Shown: piece after piece, positions 1 through 11,930 of the stretch | Position numbering within the stretch: position 1 is the first letter of the stretch | Layout of the letters: every line of letters begins with the position of its first letter | Assembly (NCBI GenBank): GCA_963585895.1 | Contig: OY757921.1 | Coordinates: 85,502,177-85,566,176 of the forward strand | From: Sepioteuthis lessoniana | Lineage: Eukaryota > Mollusca > Cephalopoda > Myopsida > Loliginidae | Length of the DNA stretch: 64,000 bases | Direction of reading: 5' to 3' | Made by a program: the position numbers and the translations under genes | The notes under the pieces: model-generated | The model's database searches: none | Told to the model about the DNA's origin: nothing | Seen by the model: the letters and a program-made list of their open reading frames with translations, nothing else

Positions 1-744
1 AGTTAAATAGTTTTAAGTATTTACGTCAAATACAAATAATTCTATTTACGATTAATCATTTGCTTTCACACAGTTAAATAGTTTCGAGAATTGTTATGTA
101 ACAGTAACAATTTAATATTAGTCATTTGTTTGCACACATTTTAATATGTCAGAGAATAATTTGTCTGTAATTACATTTTTAAATGACTAAGAACTAATTT
201 GTTTGCACACTAGTACTGCTGTTTTGTATACATAGTTAAATAGTTTCAATTATTGTTATCTAACTCTATTAATTTTATCCAATATTAATCATTTATTTGT
301 ATATAGAGAAGTGGTTACAAGTATTGCTATGTAACACTAATTATTCTATTCAACATTAATCAGTCGTTTGCACACTTTTAAATGGTTCCAAGTTTTATTA
401 TGTGTCACTAACAGTTCAATTAAACATCAGTAATTTGTTTACACACAGTTAAATGGTCAAATATTTATATTTCAAACAATTCAATATACTATAAGTCATT
501 TGTTTGCACTCAGTTTAAATGTCAAACAGTTCTATTTGACCTATTGATAGGACACTATCAGGTGTTACAACTCCTAGCCAGAGGGAACCTAGAAGCGATC
601 ACAATGAAGGGGTACTCCATATTCCCCAAAGCTCGAGAATTACTAAATCCTCACCACCAGATTGTTAGTGTCGAACCTAGGATACTTTGGGGGGGGTTCA
701 TACCCCTGTATAGAGGTACAGTTGGTGGATTTTACAGGCCTTGA
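1..744 (-). mobile_element. D-type retroposon, cut by the window edge
   Basis: This is a copy of the most abundant repeat in the window (family D). In sense orientation D has a GC-richer head of about 250 bp, then degenerate tandem subrepeats of roughly 40-50 bp, then a tail with the words GGTTGATATGCCAT and (AACC)n. Here it lies antisense: AT-rich subrepeats occupy 1-540 and the head module 541-744, recognisable by the words AATGAAGGGGTACTCC and CCCCAAAGCTC. The tail lies outside the window. It has no coding capacity. Family identity comes from comparison with about 20 other copies in this window, for example 38512-39088. Confidence 0.75.
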
Positions 745-792
745 CCCCTGACCTGTTCTCGCAAATATATATTTTATGTCTATTCATAGCTG

Positions 793-875
793 CAATAAAG
801 TTGGCGACCTTAGTCGAGGGTGACCAGAAGCCTCCCTTTTCTATAGCCACTACAGCGAGCTGTAGGGAAGGGTGC
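793..875 (-). mobile_element. F-type SINE fragment, 3' part
   Basis: This short antisense piece matches the 3' half of family F (compare 20973-21222 and 44495-44757), including AAAGTTGGCGACCTTAGTCG and CTCCCTTTTC. It lies head-on to the longer F copy at 900-1150, so the pair could form a fold-back. Confidence 0.55.
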
Positions 876-899
876 ACACTCAACTCTTTACGCCAATGG

Positions 900-1150
900 C
901 CCGGTTGATGGCTTAGATGTAGAGTGTTCGCTAATGGCCCGGAAGACCGGGGTTCAATCTCAAGTCAAGTCATACCAAAGACTCAAAAAGTGGTACTTGA
1001 TACCTCCTTGCTTAACACTCACAAGGTACCTTTCAAGGGTAAAGTAGGGTAATCCAGGGAACGGAGTAGCACCCTCCCCTTCACCTCGATGTTGGAGCTA
1101 TTGAAAAGGTAACTTTCGGGTAGCCCTGGACTAAGTTAGCTAACTTTACT
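900..1150 (+). mobile_element. F-type tRNA-derived SINE
   Basis: A tRNA-derived head carries a recognisable A box (GATGGCTTAGATGTAGAG) and a B box (GGGGTTCAATC). These are followed by the family body ATACCAAAGACTCAAAAAG and a 3' region around GAAAAGGTAACTTTCGGGT. At least five copies occur in the window. The two boxes are the internal RNA polymerase III promoter expected of this class. No TSD was clear. Confidence 0.7.
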
Positions 1151-1570
1151 TTTACTATATTTGCAGTATATCAAACAGACAGTAAGGAACAGAGGTTTTC
1201 ATCCAAATTTCTGTAGTTGAAAAGTGCAAATCATGTCAAATTTATAGAAGAATGTGTGATGCTTACGGTAAGGCATGTTTTAGTCAAAACCGTTTTACCA
1301 TTGGACCAAACATGGGTTTACTACAACGAACCTAAATAAAAAAGACAGTCCACAGTAAGTCTTCGTTAAAAAAAAGGTTCTGGCGCAGTGGTCAATAAAG
1401 AGGGTCATGCTGACTGTCTTCTAGAACATGAAAGGAATCATTACGATTGATTTACTTACAAAAATAAGGGCTACTGTAAACCGTGCTTCCTATTATCAAC
1501 TTGTTGAGTAAAATTCATATAATCTTTTTATATGAGTTACGAAGTTTTCATCGTTCAGCCGTAAAGAACG

Positions 1571-1580
1571 GATTATTTGA

Positions 1581-1611
<31 letters not shown>

Positions 1612-1615
1612 TTGG
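1571..1615. repeat. (CT)n microsatellite
   Basis: A run of CT dinucleotides ends in CTCACTCTC. A second CT run grading into (AC)n lies at about 2564-2633. Confidence 0.9.
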
Positions 1616-1885
1616 TAGAAACTCTAGACGGCACCCTGTATTTGCATAGAACTGATAGATATAAGATTTTGCGGGTCGTTCAACACTGGTATATCCTTAT
1701 GTAAGAGTCCATAGGAAGCTCTGTTTTTAAGTTCTTTCTTCCTTCCCTGCAATGATCATCTTATTTGCATTTCTTGGAAAGTTTGTGTGATGGGAGGTAA
1801 GTGGTTTAACAACTGCCCTTTTGCAAGCTACTGCTCCGAGGGTTTGATCAAAAAATCTTTTCCTGCAAACATAACGTTAGAGTCC

Positions 1886-2159
1886 GTGGTGTTGATTATT
1901 GTTGTTGGAAATGGACTCGAGTTCAAATCCTGGACGACACTGATTTGTATTTTACCTAGCACTAATACCCATTGGGAAACGTATGAATCCAATTATTCTC
2001 CCTCTAGCTATGGGTAAATAGTGGGGCAGACTAGGTTCTTCAGCGTTTGTCAGGCAACTTGTCAAGGAGAAGGAAAATTCTGAATTCAAACTTGTCAAAC
2101 TACGCTGAAAGATTGACCTTGTGTAATATCCTACTTGAGCGGAGGCGTTGGTAAATATG
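1886..2159 (+). mobile_element. A-type tRNA-derived SINE with 15-bp TSD
   Basis: The head is tRNA-like, with a degraded A-box region and the B-box-like GAGTTCAAATCCTGGACGA. The A body follows (TAGCACTAATACCC, then GGTTCTTCAGC, then the terminal GGTTGGTAAATA-like end). It is flanked by a perfect duplication ATAACGTTAGAGTCC at 1871-1885 and 2160-2174, so both insertion boundaries are directly visible. Confidence 0.9.
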
Positions 2160-2563
2160 ATAACGTTAGAGTCCGGCTGTCTGAATCAAAATGGCACCAT
2201 CTCGGCAAATGGCTGGTATCTGACTTTAGTAAACCAGTTCACCTAACTCGGTTGCAATATCTCAAAGTGATGTCAACCTACGCATAGTTAAAGATTAGAC
2301 AGCTACTGACAAGTTATCGACCATATTGAAAACTGATGTCTCTTCTATGATAAAAAAAGGGGGATTTCTTCCAAGCTTTAACCGTATTAATTAGAAAAAA
2401 AAAATACCACGTAAAATATGGGTTTGCGTAGGTTATGTGAATGTACAGCAAATGAATGAACGATTCTTGGCAATATATCATTTTTTTTTCATTTTTTAAA
2501 AATCCTTTTACCTAATCTTTCTCCAAAGAAAAGCAGTTCTTCTTTTTCTTTACACATTCTACC

Positions 2564-2576
2564 CCCTCTCTCTCCC

Positions 2577-2608
<32 letters not shown>

Positions 2609-2633
2609 GCACACGCACACACACACACACACA
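2564..2633. repeat. (CT)n/(AC)n compound microsatellite
   Basis: CT-rich repeats grade into (AC)n with scattered CG interruptions. It is pure simple sequence with no coding capacity. Confidence 0.9.
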
Positions 2634-2854
2634 GAAGGCTTTAAAATGAATCGACAGAAATGATGAGCTAAAAAAGATACAAATTTAAAAAAAAAAACAG
2701 ATTTAAGCTAAAGATCTTGGAAGTATAATAAAACTCCTCAAAATTACAGAAATTACCTATTGCAGAATGCTGGAGAAATAAGTTAAATTATTTAATGCTG
2801 TGGGATAAACTATGAGGGATAATCGGCTGAAATAATGGTCTGGTTTTGATTAAA

Positions 2855-3368
2855 GGTATAATAACCATTGTTGGTTATTTAATACCAAATCCTGTTTTAC
2901 ATATATATTCGATATACATGACTTATAAACATATTTTGTAGATACTCAGAGTTAAATAAAAAAACAGTTCTATTTCAAACAATTCAATTCAGCATAAATC
3001 AAGAAGGTTAAATGGTTTCAAGTATGCATATGTGTCTCTAACAATTCAAAGTGAGTCATTTGTTTACACACAATTAAATGATCCAAAAGTTCTATTTCTA
3101 ACAATTCAGTTTAGCAATGCGTCATTTGTTTGCACTCCAATAGAACTGTTTGGTGTATATACTGAGTCATAGATAGGACCCTATCAGAGTGGACCTGGGA
3201 GCAATGGTCATGAAGGGGTACTTGACATTCCCAAAAGCTCCAACATTACTGGAGTCTCACCATCCGATTGTTTAATGTCATAAATAGGACACTCTTTTGG
3301 TCATGGGGTCTTACTACTCTGCCGAGATGTAGATGTCATGTTCTTCAATCCCGCTTCTCCAATCAGCT
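2855..3368 (-). mobile_element. D-type retroposon
   Basis: The tail word GGTTATTTAATACCAAATCC comes first, followed by CAATTCAGTTTAGC-like subrepeats and the head module ending near CAATCAGCTGGGG. The head is shortened: the usual CACTCC GGGCC hairpin segment is missing around 3185. It abuts a C-type SINE. Confidence 0.75.
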
Positions 3369-3545
3369 GGGGGTGTCCTAATGATGTAATGGTTAAAGCA
3401 ATGGACTGCGGAATCGTAGTAAGTTAGTTCGTATTCCAGTCGCGCTATTACGTTAATTTTCTCGCAAATACAATTGGAAAAAGTATGGACCCTCTTATCC
3501 TCCCAGCTATAGTTGAAATAATACCAATATCACAGGAACCGTTTC
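3369..3545 (+). mobile_element. B/C-head tRNA-derived SINE
   Basis: The B-type head is clear (GTGTCCTAATGATGTAATGG, then GACTGCGGAATCGTAGTA), followed by the body TCGCGCTATTACGTTAATTT and a shortened end. It starts exactly where the D copy ends, either by insertion into the D end or as a composite. The D-arm word TGATGTAATGGTTAA resembles tRNA-Gln-type genes. Confidence 0.7.
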
Positions 3546-4296
3546 TTTTGAAATAAATTAATTGTTTACAAATAAATAACATATTATCTATCTATTCATC
3601 TCTGTAATTGTATGTATTTTATACACGGCTTCGTTTAACATAATTTGAGATGCGTCTTCAGTTATTGTGGCGCTGGTTGGAAGATATCTTGCCGACCTCT
3701 TTGAGTAAAAACTGGCCTTGTAATTCAAAGGAAAATAAAACAAACTCTCAAATAAAAACTCATGCCCTGGTAAAAATAAACAAATAAATTCCCTACAGTA
3801 ACAACACCAATGTCAACACACCCACTCAAAAAAAAAGGAATAGATCTGAATAATTTAAAGCGTTGGAACGATCCCCGAAAATATGATTAGTTCACGGGTA
3901 ACGAGCGAAATCAAAAGAGATTATAATGGATTGATCCAATTATAGATTGATCCAGTCTAGCCATCATTCTTGTCATTGAACGGGATCAAGTCCGTCCTCA
4001 CACCTTTTATATTTGATCTTTTTTTATATCTCAAAGGATAAAACTTTTAATGTATAAAATTGAACGATGACTCAAGATAACGATTTTTTAAAAATTCTCA
4101 TAAAAATTCGTCTAGTTTCGTGAGATTAGCTTTATTCTTATTATCAAATAACACTGTACACACCCAAATATATATATCATCAAGTCGTGCGGATAGCACG
4201 AAGTAATTTGACTCTTTCTCTACATCCGTCCAAACCTTCTGGTAGGATCTCTTGACTGCATACCGAGTCCGCTCAAAACTGACATTATATATATTT
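3546..4296. other. No recognised feature (unique AT-rich DNA)
   Basis: I see no coding similarity, terminal repeats or shared repeat words here. The sequence is AT-rich with short A runs. Confidence 0.5.
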
Positions 4297-4301
4297 TATA
4301 T

Positions 4302-4359
4302 TAAACACACACACACACACACGCACATATATATATATGTGTGTGTGTGTGTGTGTCTG

Positions 4360-4409
<50 letters not shown>
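4302..4409. repeat. (AC)n/(TG)n/(AT)n compound microsatellite
   Basis: (AC)n, (AT)n, (TG)n and (AT)n blocks follow one another, so the TG and AC blocks can pair as a hairpin. Confidence 0.95.
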
Positions 4410-4410
<1 letters not shown>

Positions 4411-4429
4411 GTATCATACAATAGCTGTT

Positions 4430-5145
4430 GTTTATAGAACAGCATTACTTCTAACAAAGGCTTCATCAGATGATGATTCTGGATTCAGGCATGGTTTCGG
4501 GGCCGAAGCATCATTACCACTAACCCAGAGCGCCCCAGCAGTACCTCATGACACTTCCAGACTTTGTCAGATTGTTGTCGCTCTGTGGGATTGCCAGATC
4601 CACGCTGATGCAGTTAGAGCCTTATCTTGGATCTTTTCACTGTATTTCCTCTTGTCCGATGAAGGAAGTCAAGATTAGTTAAGAAAACGGAGGGTGAGTT
4701 GGCAATAAAACCTCCGCATCCGACTTCGATAGGAAATACATTCGTTATCCAGCCATTTCTGACACATTGTTCTCGCAGATCTTCATATTTTTCCAACTTA
4801 TGCTGACGTGCCCAGTCGAAATTTTTTTCATAAGGGACCGTTAACTCAAGAACGAAAACTTTTTTTGCTTTAATGGACCAAATGACAATATCTGGACCCT
4901 TTGTTGTTAACGCTATTTCAGTTGGAAATATGAAGTTATGTTTTAAATCGGTTGCGACGTGCCAGTCTGTGCAGCCCTCAAGCAATGAATGGTTTGCGCA
5001 TATTTTCACGTGCAATTTTCGAAATATTTCCTTCTTTTACGAACTGAATTGCTCTGGTATTAATAATATTTATAGCTTTATTGGCAGTCTCACAACATGT
5101 TTTTGAAACCCCAGAAAAAATCTCCAGGACTTCGTTATGTCTCCA
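4430..5145 (-). pseudogene. RLE-type LINE C-terminus (PD-(D/E)XK endonuclease-like), frameshifted
   Basis: On the minus strand this is the C-terminal region of a non-LTR retrotransposon ORF. An upstream frame (about 5145-4978) reads ETANKAINIINTRAIQFVKE. A second frame (5015-4614) reads GCTDWHVATDLKHNFIFPTE, GPDIVIWS and VFVLELTVPYE, then GWITNVFPIEVGCGGFIAN. The GPD and ELTVP words match the PD...(D/E) pattern of restriction-like endonuclease domains of R2-type LINEs. The frame changes near 4980-5010, and again near 4640, where the KRKY-like segment continues in another frame. No RT domain is present, so it is a truncated fossil. Family recognition is from recalled protein patterns and was not searched. 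Confidence 0.7.
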
Positions 5146-5158
5146 AGTATATATTATA

Positions 5159-5164
<6 letters not shown>

Positions 5165-5218
<54 letters not shown>

Positions 5219-5261
5219 ATCTGCATATTATATAAATTAATATATATGTATATATGTATTC

Positions 5262-5292
<31 letters not shown>
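5165..5292. repeat. (AT)n array, target of a LINE insertion
   Basis: This long AT array with minor ATGT interruptions resumes after the LINE at 6292. The shared sequence ATTCATATAATATATATA at 5258 and 6292 is best read as the LINE's target-site duplication. Confidence 0.85.
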
Positions 5293-5296
<4 letters not shown>

Positions 5297-6291
5297 TACG
5301 GCATACCTAAAGAAACCGTAGTAGCAATAACGATTCTCTATAGAGACACCAAAGTGAAAGTACGATCACCGGATGGAGACACAGAATACTTCGACCTTGT
5401 AGCAGGGGTACTACAAGGGGACACGCTGGCTCCGTACCTCTTTATCATTTGTCTAGACTATGTACTTAGAACATCGATTGACAAAATCAGAGAGAATGGC
5501 TTCGAGCTGACGAAGAAAAGTGGCAGAAAGTACCCCGCAAAAACAATTACCGACGCCGACTACGCCGATGACATAGCGATACTGGCAAATACACCCGACC
5601 AAGCCGAAACACTACTGCATAGTTTGGAACGAGCAGCCGCAGGCATAGGCCTCTATGTTAATGCACACTAAACGGAATATATGTGCTATAATCAAACGGG
5701 GAACATCTCCACTCTAGACGGAACCCCTCTTAAACTTGTAGACAAATTCACATACCTAGGAAGCAGCGTCGCATCAACCGAAAAAGACATCGACACGAGG
5801 TTAAGGAAAGCATGGACAGCTATCAATAGGCTATCTATTATAGAAATCAGACCTAACCGATAAAATGAAACGCAGTTTCTTCCAGGCAGCGGTCACATCG
5901 ATACTGCTATATGAGTGCACTACATGGACTCTAACAAAACGGCTGGAGAAGAAGCCAGACGGCAATTACACTAGAATGCTGGGAACAATCTTGAACAAGT
6001 CCTGGCAGCAACACCTCACAAGACACCAACTGTACGGCCACCTGCCTCCTATCACGAAAACTATTCAAGTTAGATGAACCAGACATGCAGGGACGAACTC
6101 ATAAGAGATGTACTCTTATGGACCCTCACACATGGCCGTGCAAAAGCAGGACGACCAGCACGAACATACATTCAGCAGCTATGTGAGGATACGGGATATT
6201 GTCCTGAAGACCTACCTAGGGCGATGAACGATAGGGAGGAGTGGCGAGAGGGGGTCAAGGATATCCGTACTATCAGCGCGACATGATGATG
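5293..6291 (+). pseudogene. 5'-truncated RTE-like LINE reverse transcriptase fragment
   Basis: The remnant runs from the middle of the RT domain to the 3' end. It keeps the RT motif-B region (GVLQGDTLAPYLFIICLDY) and the catalytic YADD box (DADYADDIAIL, about 5558-5590). The C-terminal region has GRPARTYIQQLCEDTG and MNDREEWRE, and the element ends in a short ATG repeat. Defects against the copy at 26273-28322: a nonsense change (AAA to TAA) at 5669-5671, a frameshift near 5845, CGA to TGA at about 6074, and a 19-bp deletion near 6090. The endonuclease and the N-terminal half of the RT are missing. It landed in an AT array. Confidence 0.9.
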
Positions 6292-6297
6292 ATTCAT

Positions 6298-6355
6298 ATA
6301 ATATATATATATATATATATACATATATTGAATATATACACATATATGTATATAT

Positions 6356-6390
<35 letters not shown>

Positions 6391-6476
6391 CATATATATA
6401 TATCAATGTTTATATATATATTATATATATATATATATATGTATTACATAAATATATATATATATATATATATATT
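6298..6476. repeat. (AT)n array
   Basis: This degenerate AT/ATAC array continues the array interrupted by the LINE. It ends at GGGGTGCATGGGG. Confidence 0.9.
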
Positions 6477-6544
6477 GGGGTGCATGGGGTTTTCAGGGAG
6501 TGGTCAGTACCTTTAGTCAGACTCCGTAGCGTCGAGGATAACGT

Positions 6545-6672
6545 ACTGTGACCGAGAAACTGTATTTACCAGTTTTGGACCAATACCCTTTGGAATGGTA
6601 TGAACCCCTTTATACTCCAGCTGTAGGTCATATACTACCACCACTGTTCTACAAGGATGGCTTTGGTATTTA
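6545..6672 (+). mobile_element. C-type SINE fragment (body only)
   Basis: The words CAATACCCTTTGGAATGGTATGAACCCC, ACCACCACTGTTC and GGATGGCTTTGGTATTT mark the body and start of the tail of family C. The tRNA head is degraded and the tail is cut. Confidence 0.55.
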
Positions 6673-6751
6673 CAATGACGACGTGTGATATGTCATCTAA
6701 AACAAAGAAACCAAAAACTTACACTTCTCACATACACCGTTGCGTGGATAA

Positions 6752-6802
<51 letters not shown>

Positions 6803-6803
6803 C
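6752..6803. repeat. (AC)n(AT)n microsatellite
   Basis: A clean (AC)n block passes into (AT)n. Its 3' end ATATATACGG is reused as the TSD of the following D element. Confidence 0.95.
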
Positions 6804-6805
6804 GG

Positions 6806-7437
6806 TTTGTTTGTTTGTTTGTTTGTTTTTTATGGCATATCAAAATTGGTTGGTTATTTAATGTCAATTTTATGTAAATAATCAGTTCTATTTCAAACAA
6901 TTCAGTTTAGCATGTGTACACAGTTTAATAGTCAAATTCCTTTCTATTTCAAGCTATTCAGTTTATTCAAATAGTTCTAATACAGCAAATGCAGTTTAGC
7001 GTAAGTACAGATTTTGTTTACACTCAGTTAAATGTAAAAACAGTTCTATATTAAACGAATCAGTTTTGTGTAAGTACAGTTTCAATGTAAAAAAACAGTT
7101 CCATTTCAAATAATTCAGTTTAGCATAAGCACGCAGTTTAAATTGTAAGTACGGTTTAATTGCCAAAAGCATTTTTATTTCAAGCTATTCAGTTTACTCA
7201 AACAATTCAGTTTAGCATAAGTATGGCGTTAGTTCTATTTAACCCATAGATAGGGCCAAATCAAGTGCTACCACGCCAGGCCAGACTGGACATAGAAGCA
7301 ATGGCAATGAAGGGGTGCTCCGTATTCCCCAAAGCCCCAGCAATATTGGAACCTCACCATCAGATTGTTCAGCGTCATATCCTGCACATTCATTGGTGTT
7401 GGGTCAATGCATTCTACAGCCCCAGCCGACTGAGCAA
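6806..7437 (-). mobile_element. D-type retroposon with TSD
   Basis: This near full-length D is antisense. It has a (GTTT)n tail, GGCATATCAAAATTGG, many CAGTTTAGCATAAG subrepeats, and a head ending CCCCAGCCGACTGAGCA. The sequence ATATATACGG occurs at both edges (ending at 6805, and at 7438-7447), supporting retroposition of a unit of about 630 bp. Confidence 0.85.
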
Positions 7438-7515
7438 TATATATACGGAAGTAAATAATGGAGTGTAATTCTACAATATGTGAAGAAAAAATTTATAACA
7501 AGGTACAAGGATCAT

Positions 7516-8195
<680 letters not shown>

Positions 8196-8840
8196 GGCAA
8201 GGTTTGGACTATATGGAGGGTGAGGAACTGTCTTGATGCCCATCTTGGTCAAATAGTCTGTGACAAGGATGGAATTGTGGACTGGTGTATTGTCCTGGAG
8301 GAAATGTCATTGACCCGTTTTGTAGAGTGCTGGCCTCTTCCGACGAATCTCTTCCTGAACTCCCTTAAAACCTCCACATAGTAACCCTGACCTTAACCCT
8401 AACCCTTTGGCCAATCAACTCTGGTGTATCGACACCCTTACTCATCCCACACCTGTCATCATCCCTCACAGACTCCCTGCCTTCCTTGAATCTCTTATGC
8501 CACTCAAAAAATGATGCTCGATTCATGCAAGATTGTCCAAAAGCAATCTGAAGCATTCCGTACGTTTCTGTGGCTTTTTTTCCAAGTTTAAAACAGAAAT
8601 TTATTGCATATCATTCTTCTAAAGTGTCCTCACGTCCAGATTGCATTTTTGAAATTCACCAGCTTTGACAATCTGGCTTTAGTGGGGTGTATTCCAATTG
8701 CTGCTGTAGCTGTTGATTTGAACCTGAAATCATAAAAATTGGTCAGTCATCTCATAAGATGTATAGCAGTAACATATTGAATTTTCAAGGATATACGACA
8801 TTTTAAATGACTGTACAAAAATAGTCCAGAACCTTATTGA
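8196..8840 (-). pseudogene. Mariner transposase, internally deleted copy 2
   Basis: The minus strand carries the same deletion derivative as 7516-8130. The N-terminal part (CMNRASFFEWHKRFKEGRES, TPELIGQ) joins the post-deletion segment through TTAGGGTTAAGG. The C-terminus is cut at 8196 just after the PPYSPN-equivalent, so the distal third is missing. To the right, 8560-8840 is 5' untranslated region. It ends in a diverged inverted terminal repeat (CTATTTTTGTACAG on the complementary strand). It is non-autonomous and dead. Confidence 0.8.
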
Positions 8841-8846
8841 ATGCAC

Positions 8847-8871
8847 TATATATATATATATATATATATAC
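8847..8871. repeat. (AT)n microsatellite
   Basis: Short AT dinucleotide run directly after the mariner end; TA is the mariner target. Confidence 0.85.
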
Positions 8872-8899
8872 GCAAATATCTTATCGTACGTACAAAATT

Positions 8900-9990
8900 C
8901 AAACTATGCTTTTAAAAGTGTATCTAAATTTAAGATTGATAATATCTTGATAAAACGATTACAATATCTTAAAATTCTAAAATAAGACACCTAGTAAGTC
9001 GATAGTGTCGGTGAATGTCAATGGGTAAAGATCTTTTTGCGTGGAGTTATTCAAGCATACCCCCTCTGCATTCATGTCAGACGCCAGTTTTTGTTAGAAA
9101 AATATCATCTGAATGGGTCATCTTTTATCGCGCAGATGTGTTGATCGAGTCGTTCTTCATTTTTTGGGTTGACATCAGAGTGTAGCGTGGTCTGTCACAT
9201 CGCTGCTGCTGAAACACATTATCCAGTGCCTAATGAGGAATAACTTCCACTGTTTGCTATATGAGTACCTTCAGCAGCGTCGATTGATGTTTATTGGTGA
9301 AAATCTTCCTGTTTGGGGGGCAATTCAACAACTCCCCCTCCTCTTTCTCAAAGGGACCCACAACCAACCATATTCGCACCTTTTGTTCCTCTTTCGGTTT
9401 TTCTTTTTGCCGAACAGTTAATATTTAACTAGTCGAAATCTACGTCATGCAGATTATTACATGACTTGATCTATTAGAGTCATATTTAACATCAGTTTAA
9501 TCTCGTTTCTCTTTGCATTGAAATCGATAAATTTCGATCCACTTCGCTAGCTCTAATTGTGGAATAGAATATTCGATTTCCACTGTGACTTTCCCATCAG
9601 TTAGGCACAGTAATTAATGAGTCTGTCATACGGTCACGTAATTGCACTCTAATTAGTCTATACTCCTCTCAATCAGTGCTTCGATGAGACACACTCACTT
9701 TGATTTACTGATTAATTAATGAAGCGAGAATTTTCTTGGGTAAGAATCACTAAATGGCATCGGGTCGCATTGTTTCTATTATCCCAGCATATAACGTCAA
9801 CGTTCAGTAGGAAAGAAGTCCCAAGCTTGATTACTGACTACTTTATACCTGACTTAATTCTCGTTGTAATCAAATAGGAAGAGAAACGTTTGAAGTGGAT
9901 TGTTAAGTAATTAGAACGACTTTGTTTTCGAAATACTTGGCAATTTATTTTTTATTTTTTATTTTGATTTTATAAAGTTTGAGAACTTTG
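8900..9990. other. No recognised feature (unique DNA)
   Basis: About 1.1 kb shows no repeat words shared with the rest of the window and no convincing coding signal. A host intron or intergenic segment is likely. Confidence 0.5.
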
Positions 9991-9997
9991 GATTGAA

Positions 9998-10027
9998 AAA
10001 GAAACAACAACAACAACAACAACAACA
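9998..10027. repeat. (CAA)n microsatellite
   Basis: About eight CAA units in a row, reading as poly-Gln in one frame. There is no supporting gene context. Confidence 0.9.
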
Positions 10028-10205
10028 AATTAAAGATGATACGTCTGGGCATTTACGAGTGTACCTAAAGAAATATAGAGTCGACGTGGATAAAAAGATT
10101 TATTTATCAGTACATTTTTTGTGTCCTATGGATAACACTAAATTGTATCTAATGGTAAGATCTGATGAACGAGGAATTCGCATTCCATTGTCACCACTCC
10201 CGGTT

Positions 10206-10761
10206 GGTTGTTGGTTGTTTATGTTTTATGGCATATCAACTTTTTTAGGTTAATTAATACCAAATTCGTTTTTATACAAATAAACAATCTATTTCAAATA
10301 ATTCAGGTTAGCATAAGTACACAGTTTAATCTTCAAAAACATTTCTATGTCAAGCTATTCCGTTTAGTCAAAGTTCGTATTCAAGCAATTTAGTTTAGTA
10401 TAAGTATAGTTTGTTTTTTTACTCACAGTTAAATGTCAGAACTGTTATATTTCGGACAACTCAGTTTAGCGTAAGTACAGTTTCAATGTCAAATAGTTCT
10501 TGATCCAGCAACTCAGTTTAGCATACATACGCAGTTTATTTCTATTTGATACATCAACAGGACCCTATCAGGTGCTAGCACTCCAAGCCAGAGTGGACCT
10601 GGAATCGTTGGCAATGAAGGGGTACTCCGCAGTCCCCAAAGCTCTAGTATCACTGGAACCTCACCATTGTTTAGTGTCATATCAGGACACTCGTTAGAGG
10701 GAGTCTTACCCCTCTGCAGACGTGCGATCGGAGTATTCTACAGTCCTAGCCGACTGGGCAA
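10206..10761 (-). mobile_element. D-type retroposon
   Basis: Antisense D: GGTTGTTTATGTTTTATGGC tail, subrepeats, and a head with CCAGAGTGGACCTGG and CCTAGCCGACTGGGC. The near-duplicate CACTCCCGGTT / CTACTCCCAGTT at the borders is a plausible TSD. Confidence 0.8.
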
Positions 10762-10824
10762 CTACTCCCAGTTCAACGCAAAATATTGATTAAAAAAGTT
10801 ACTGTCACATCTATAGATATATTT

Positions 10825-11113
10825 ACCCAACCCCTTCTCACGAGCAGATTATGAAACAAGGTCAATTTTTAAAGCAAAGATTAACAGATTTGAATTCGGG
10901 TTTTTTCTTCTCCCAGACGTGTTGCCAACTAAGGTTAAAGAAATCAGTTTGACTTACTGTTTAAGCATAAATGGAAGGAGATTAATTGGTCGCATACCTT
11001 TCCCAAGTGTATTGGCTACTTTTGTTAAGCAAATAGTCTTGTTAATGATTTGAACTCACTGTGTTCATTTTCTACAACTATAACAATAACCACATGAGAG
11101 CCTCCTTCGGTCT
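10825..11113 (-). mobile_element. Old, diverged A-type SINE
   Basis: The antisense family-A order can be followed throughout: TTTACCCAACCCCTTCTC, CAAGGTCAATTTTTAA, CATACCTTTCCCAAGTGTATT, then a degraded tRNA head with AACTCACTGTGTTCATTTTCTA. Divergence is clearly higher than in copies such as 53110-53401. Confidence 0.65.
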
Positions 11114-11194
11114 CATGCATCTGTTGAAAATTTATTCGTATTCAATAACACCGTGTGAAAAAAAAACCCTGTCAATCAAAAGAACTCTCTAGCA

Positions 11195-11250
11195 AAGGTC
11201 TGATAGCCGAGCGGGCTAACATTCACATCGTATGGGTCTCTCATTTGTAT
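11195..11250 (+). other. tRNA-like A-box fragment
   Basis: GATAGCCGAGCGGGCTAAC is an excellent A-box/D-arm word of the tRNA-Ser/Leu type, but no B box or acceptor stem follows. It is probably the head of a degraded SINE. Confidence 0.35.
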
Positions 11251-11820
11251 AACAATATCCTCTTTAGAAGACAGAATTTAAATGCTGAATGTTATTCTGT
11301 AAGGTAGAAGGGGTCACCTTTCTGAAAATGTTCCCAAAGATTAAAAATGGTTATCTCAGCAATACACAAGAACCCCTCAAACACATATCACTTATTCCAT
11401 AAAGTTGCAGAAGGTATTTTTAATATCGTGAAAGGATCATTTATTAGCAAAATGTCATCAACATAGCCGACTTTTTTTATTAGTCAAAATAATTAAATAG
11501 ATTATAAAATCTGACCCAATAACTCTTCATACAGAATGAGTCATAATATATATATACATATATATACAAACATACTACCTGTCAAAAATAGTTGACCATC
11601 GTCAAAATATTTATTTATTATCATAAAAGTGTTATTTTTAATGAAACGAATTAACCTCCACGAAAGTTTTATTTATCAACCTAAATGCAGATTTTCCTCG
11701 CCCACATTGTAATATACTGGCCGAGGGATTTCGTTTTATGCCTTTGGGTTTAGTTAGGCTGAGAACCTTTCTGCTCAGCACATGGGTTAGTTAGGTGCAG
11801 ACTTGAGTGCAGGTGTTAAC
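11250..11820. other. No recognised feature upstream of the promoter-like cluster
   Basis: AT-rich sequence with a short AT run at 11546-11567. No repeat-family words or coding signals seen. Confidence 0.45.
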
Positions 11821-11930
11821 ACGCGCGCAGGGAGGATGTGTCGTTTATAGATGTCAAAATAAAAATCCGATAGAAAGGTTGACCAGTGGATGTGAATGAC
11901 GTCATGCACCGGAAGCGCACGCGCGGAGGA
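11815..11930. promoter_or_regulatory. CpG-rich promoter-like cluster: CRE, ETS and NRF1 sites
   Basis: In a GC-rich island within AT-rich DNA, three classic housekeeping-promoter sites sit within 28 bp. They are the palindromic CRE TGACGTCA (11897-11904), the ETS/GABP site ACCGGAAG (11908-11915) and an NRF1-like GCGCACGCGC (11915-11924). CpGs are dense here (ACGCGCGCAG upstream, GCGCGG downstream), unlike the surroundings. Such a cluster usually marks a TATA-less, possibly bidirectional Pol II promoter. The motifs are direct observations; promoter activity and direction are inferred. Confidence 0.55.
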
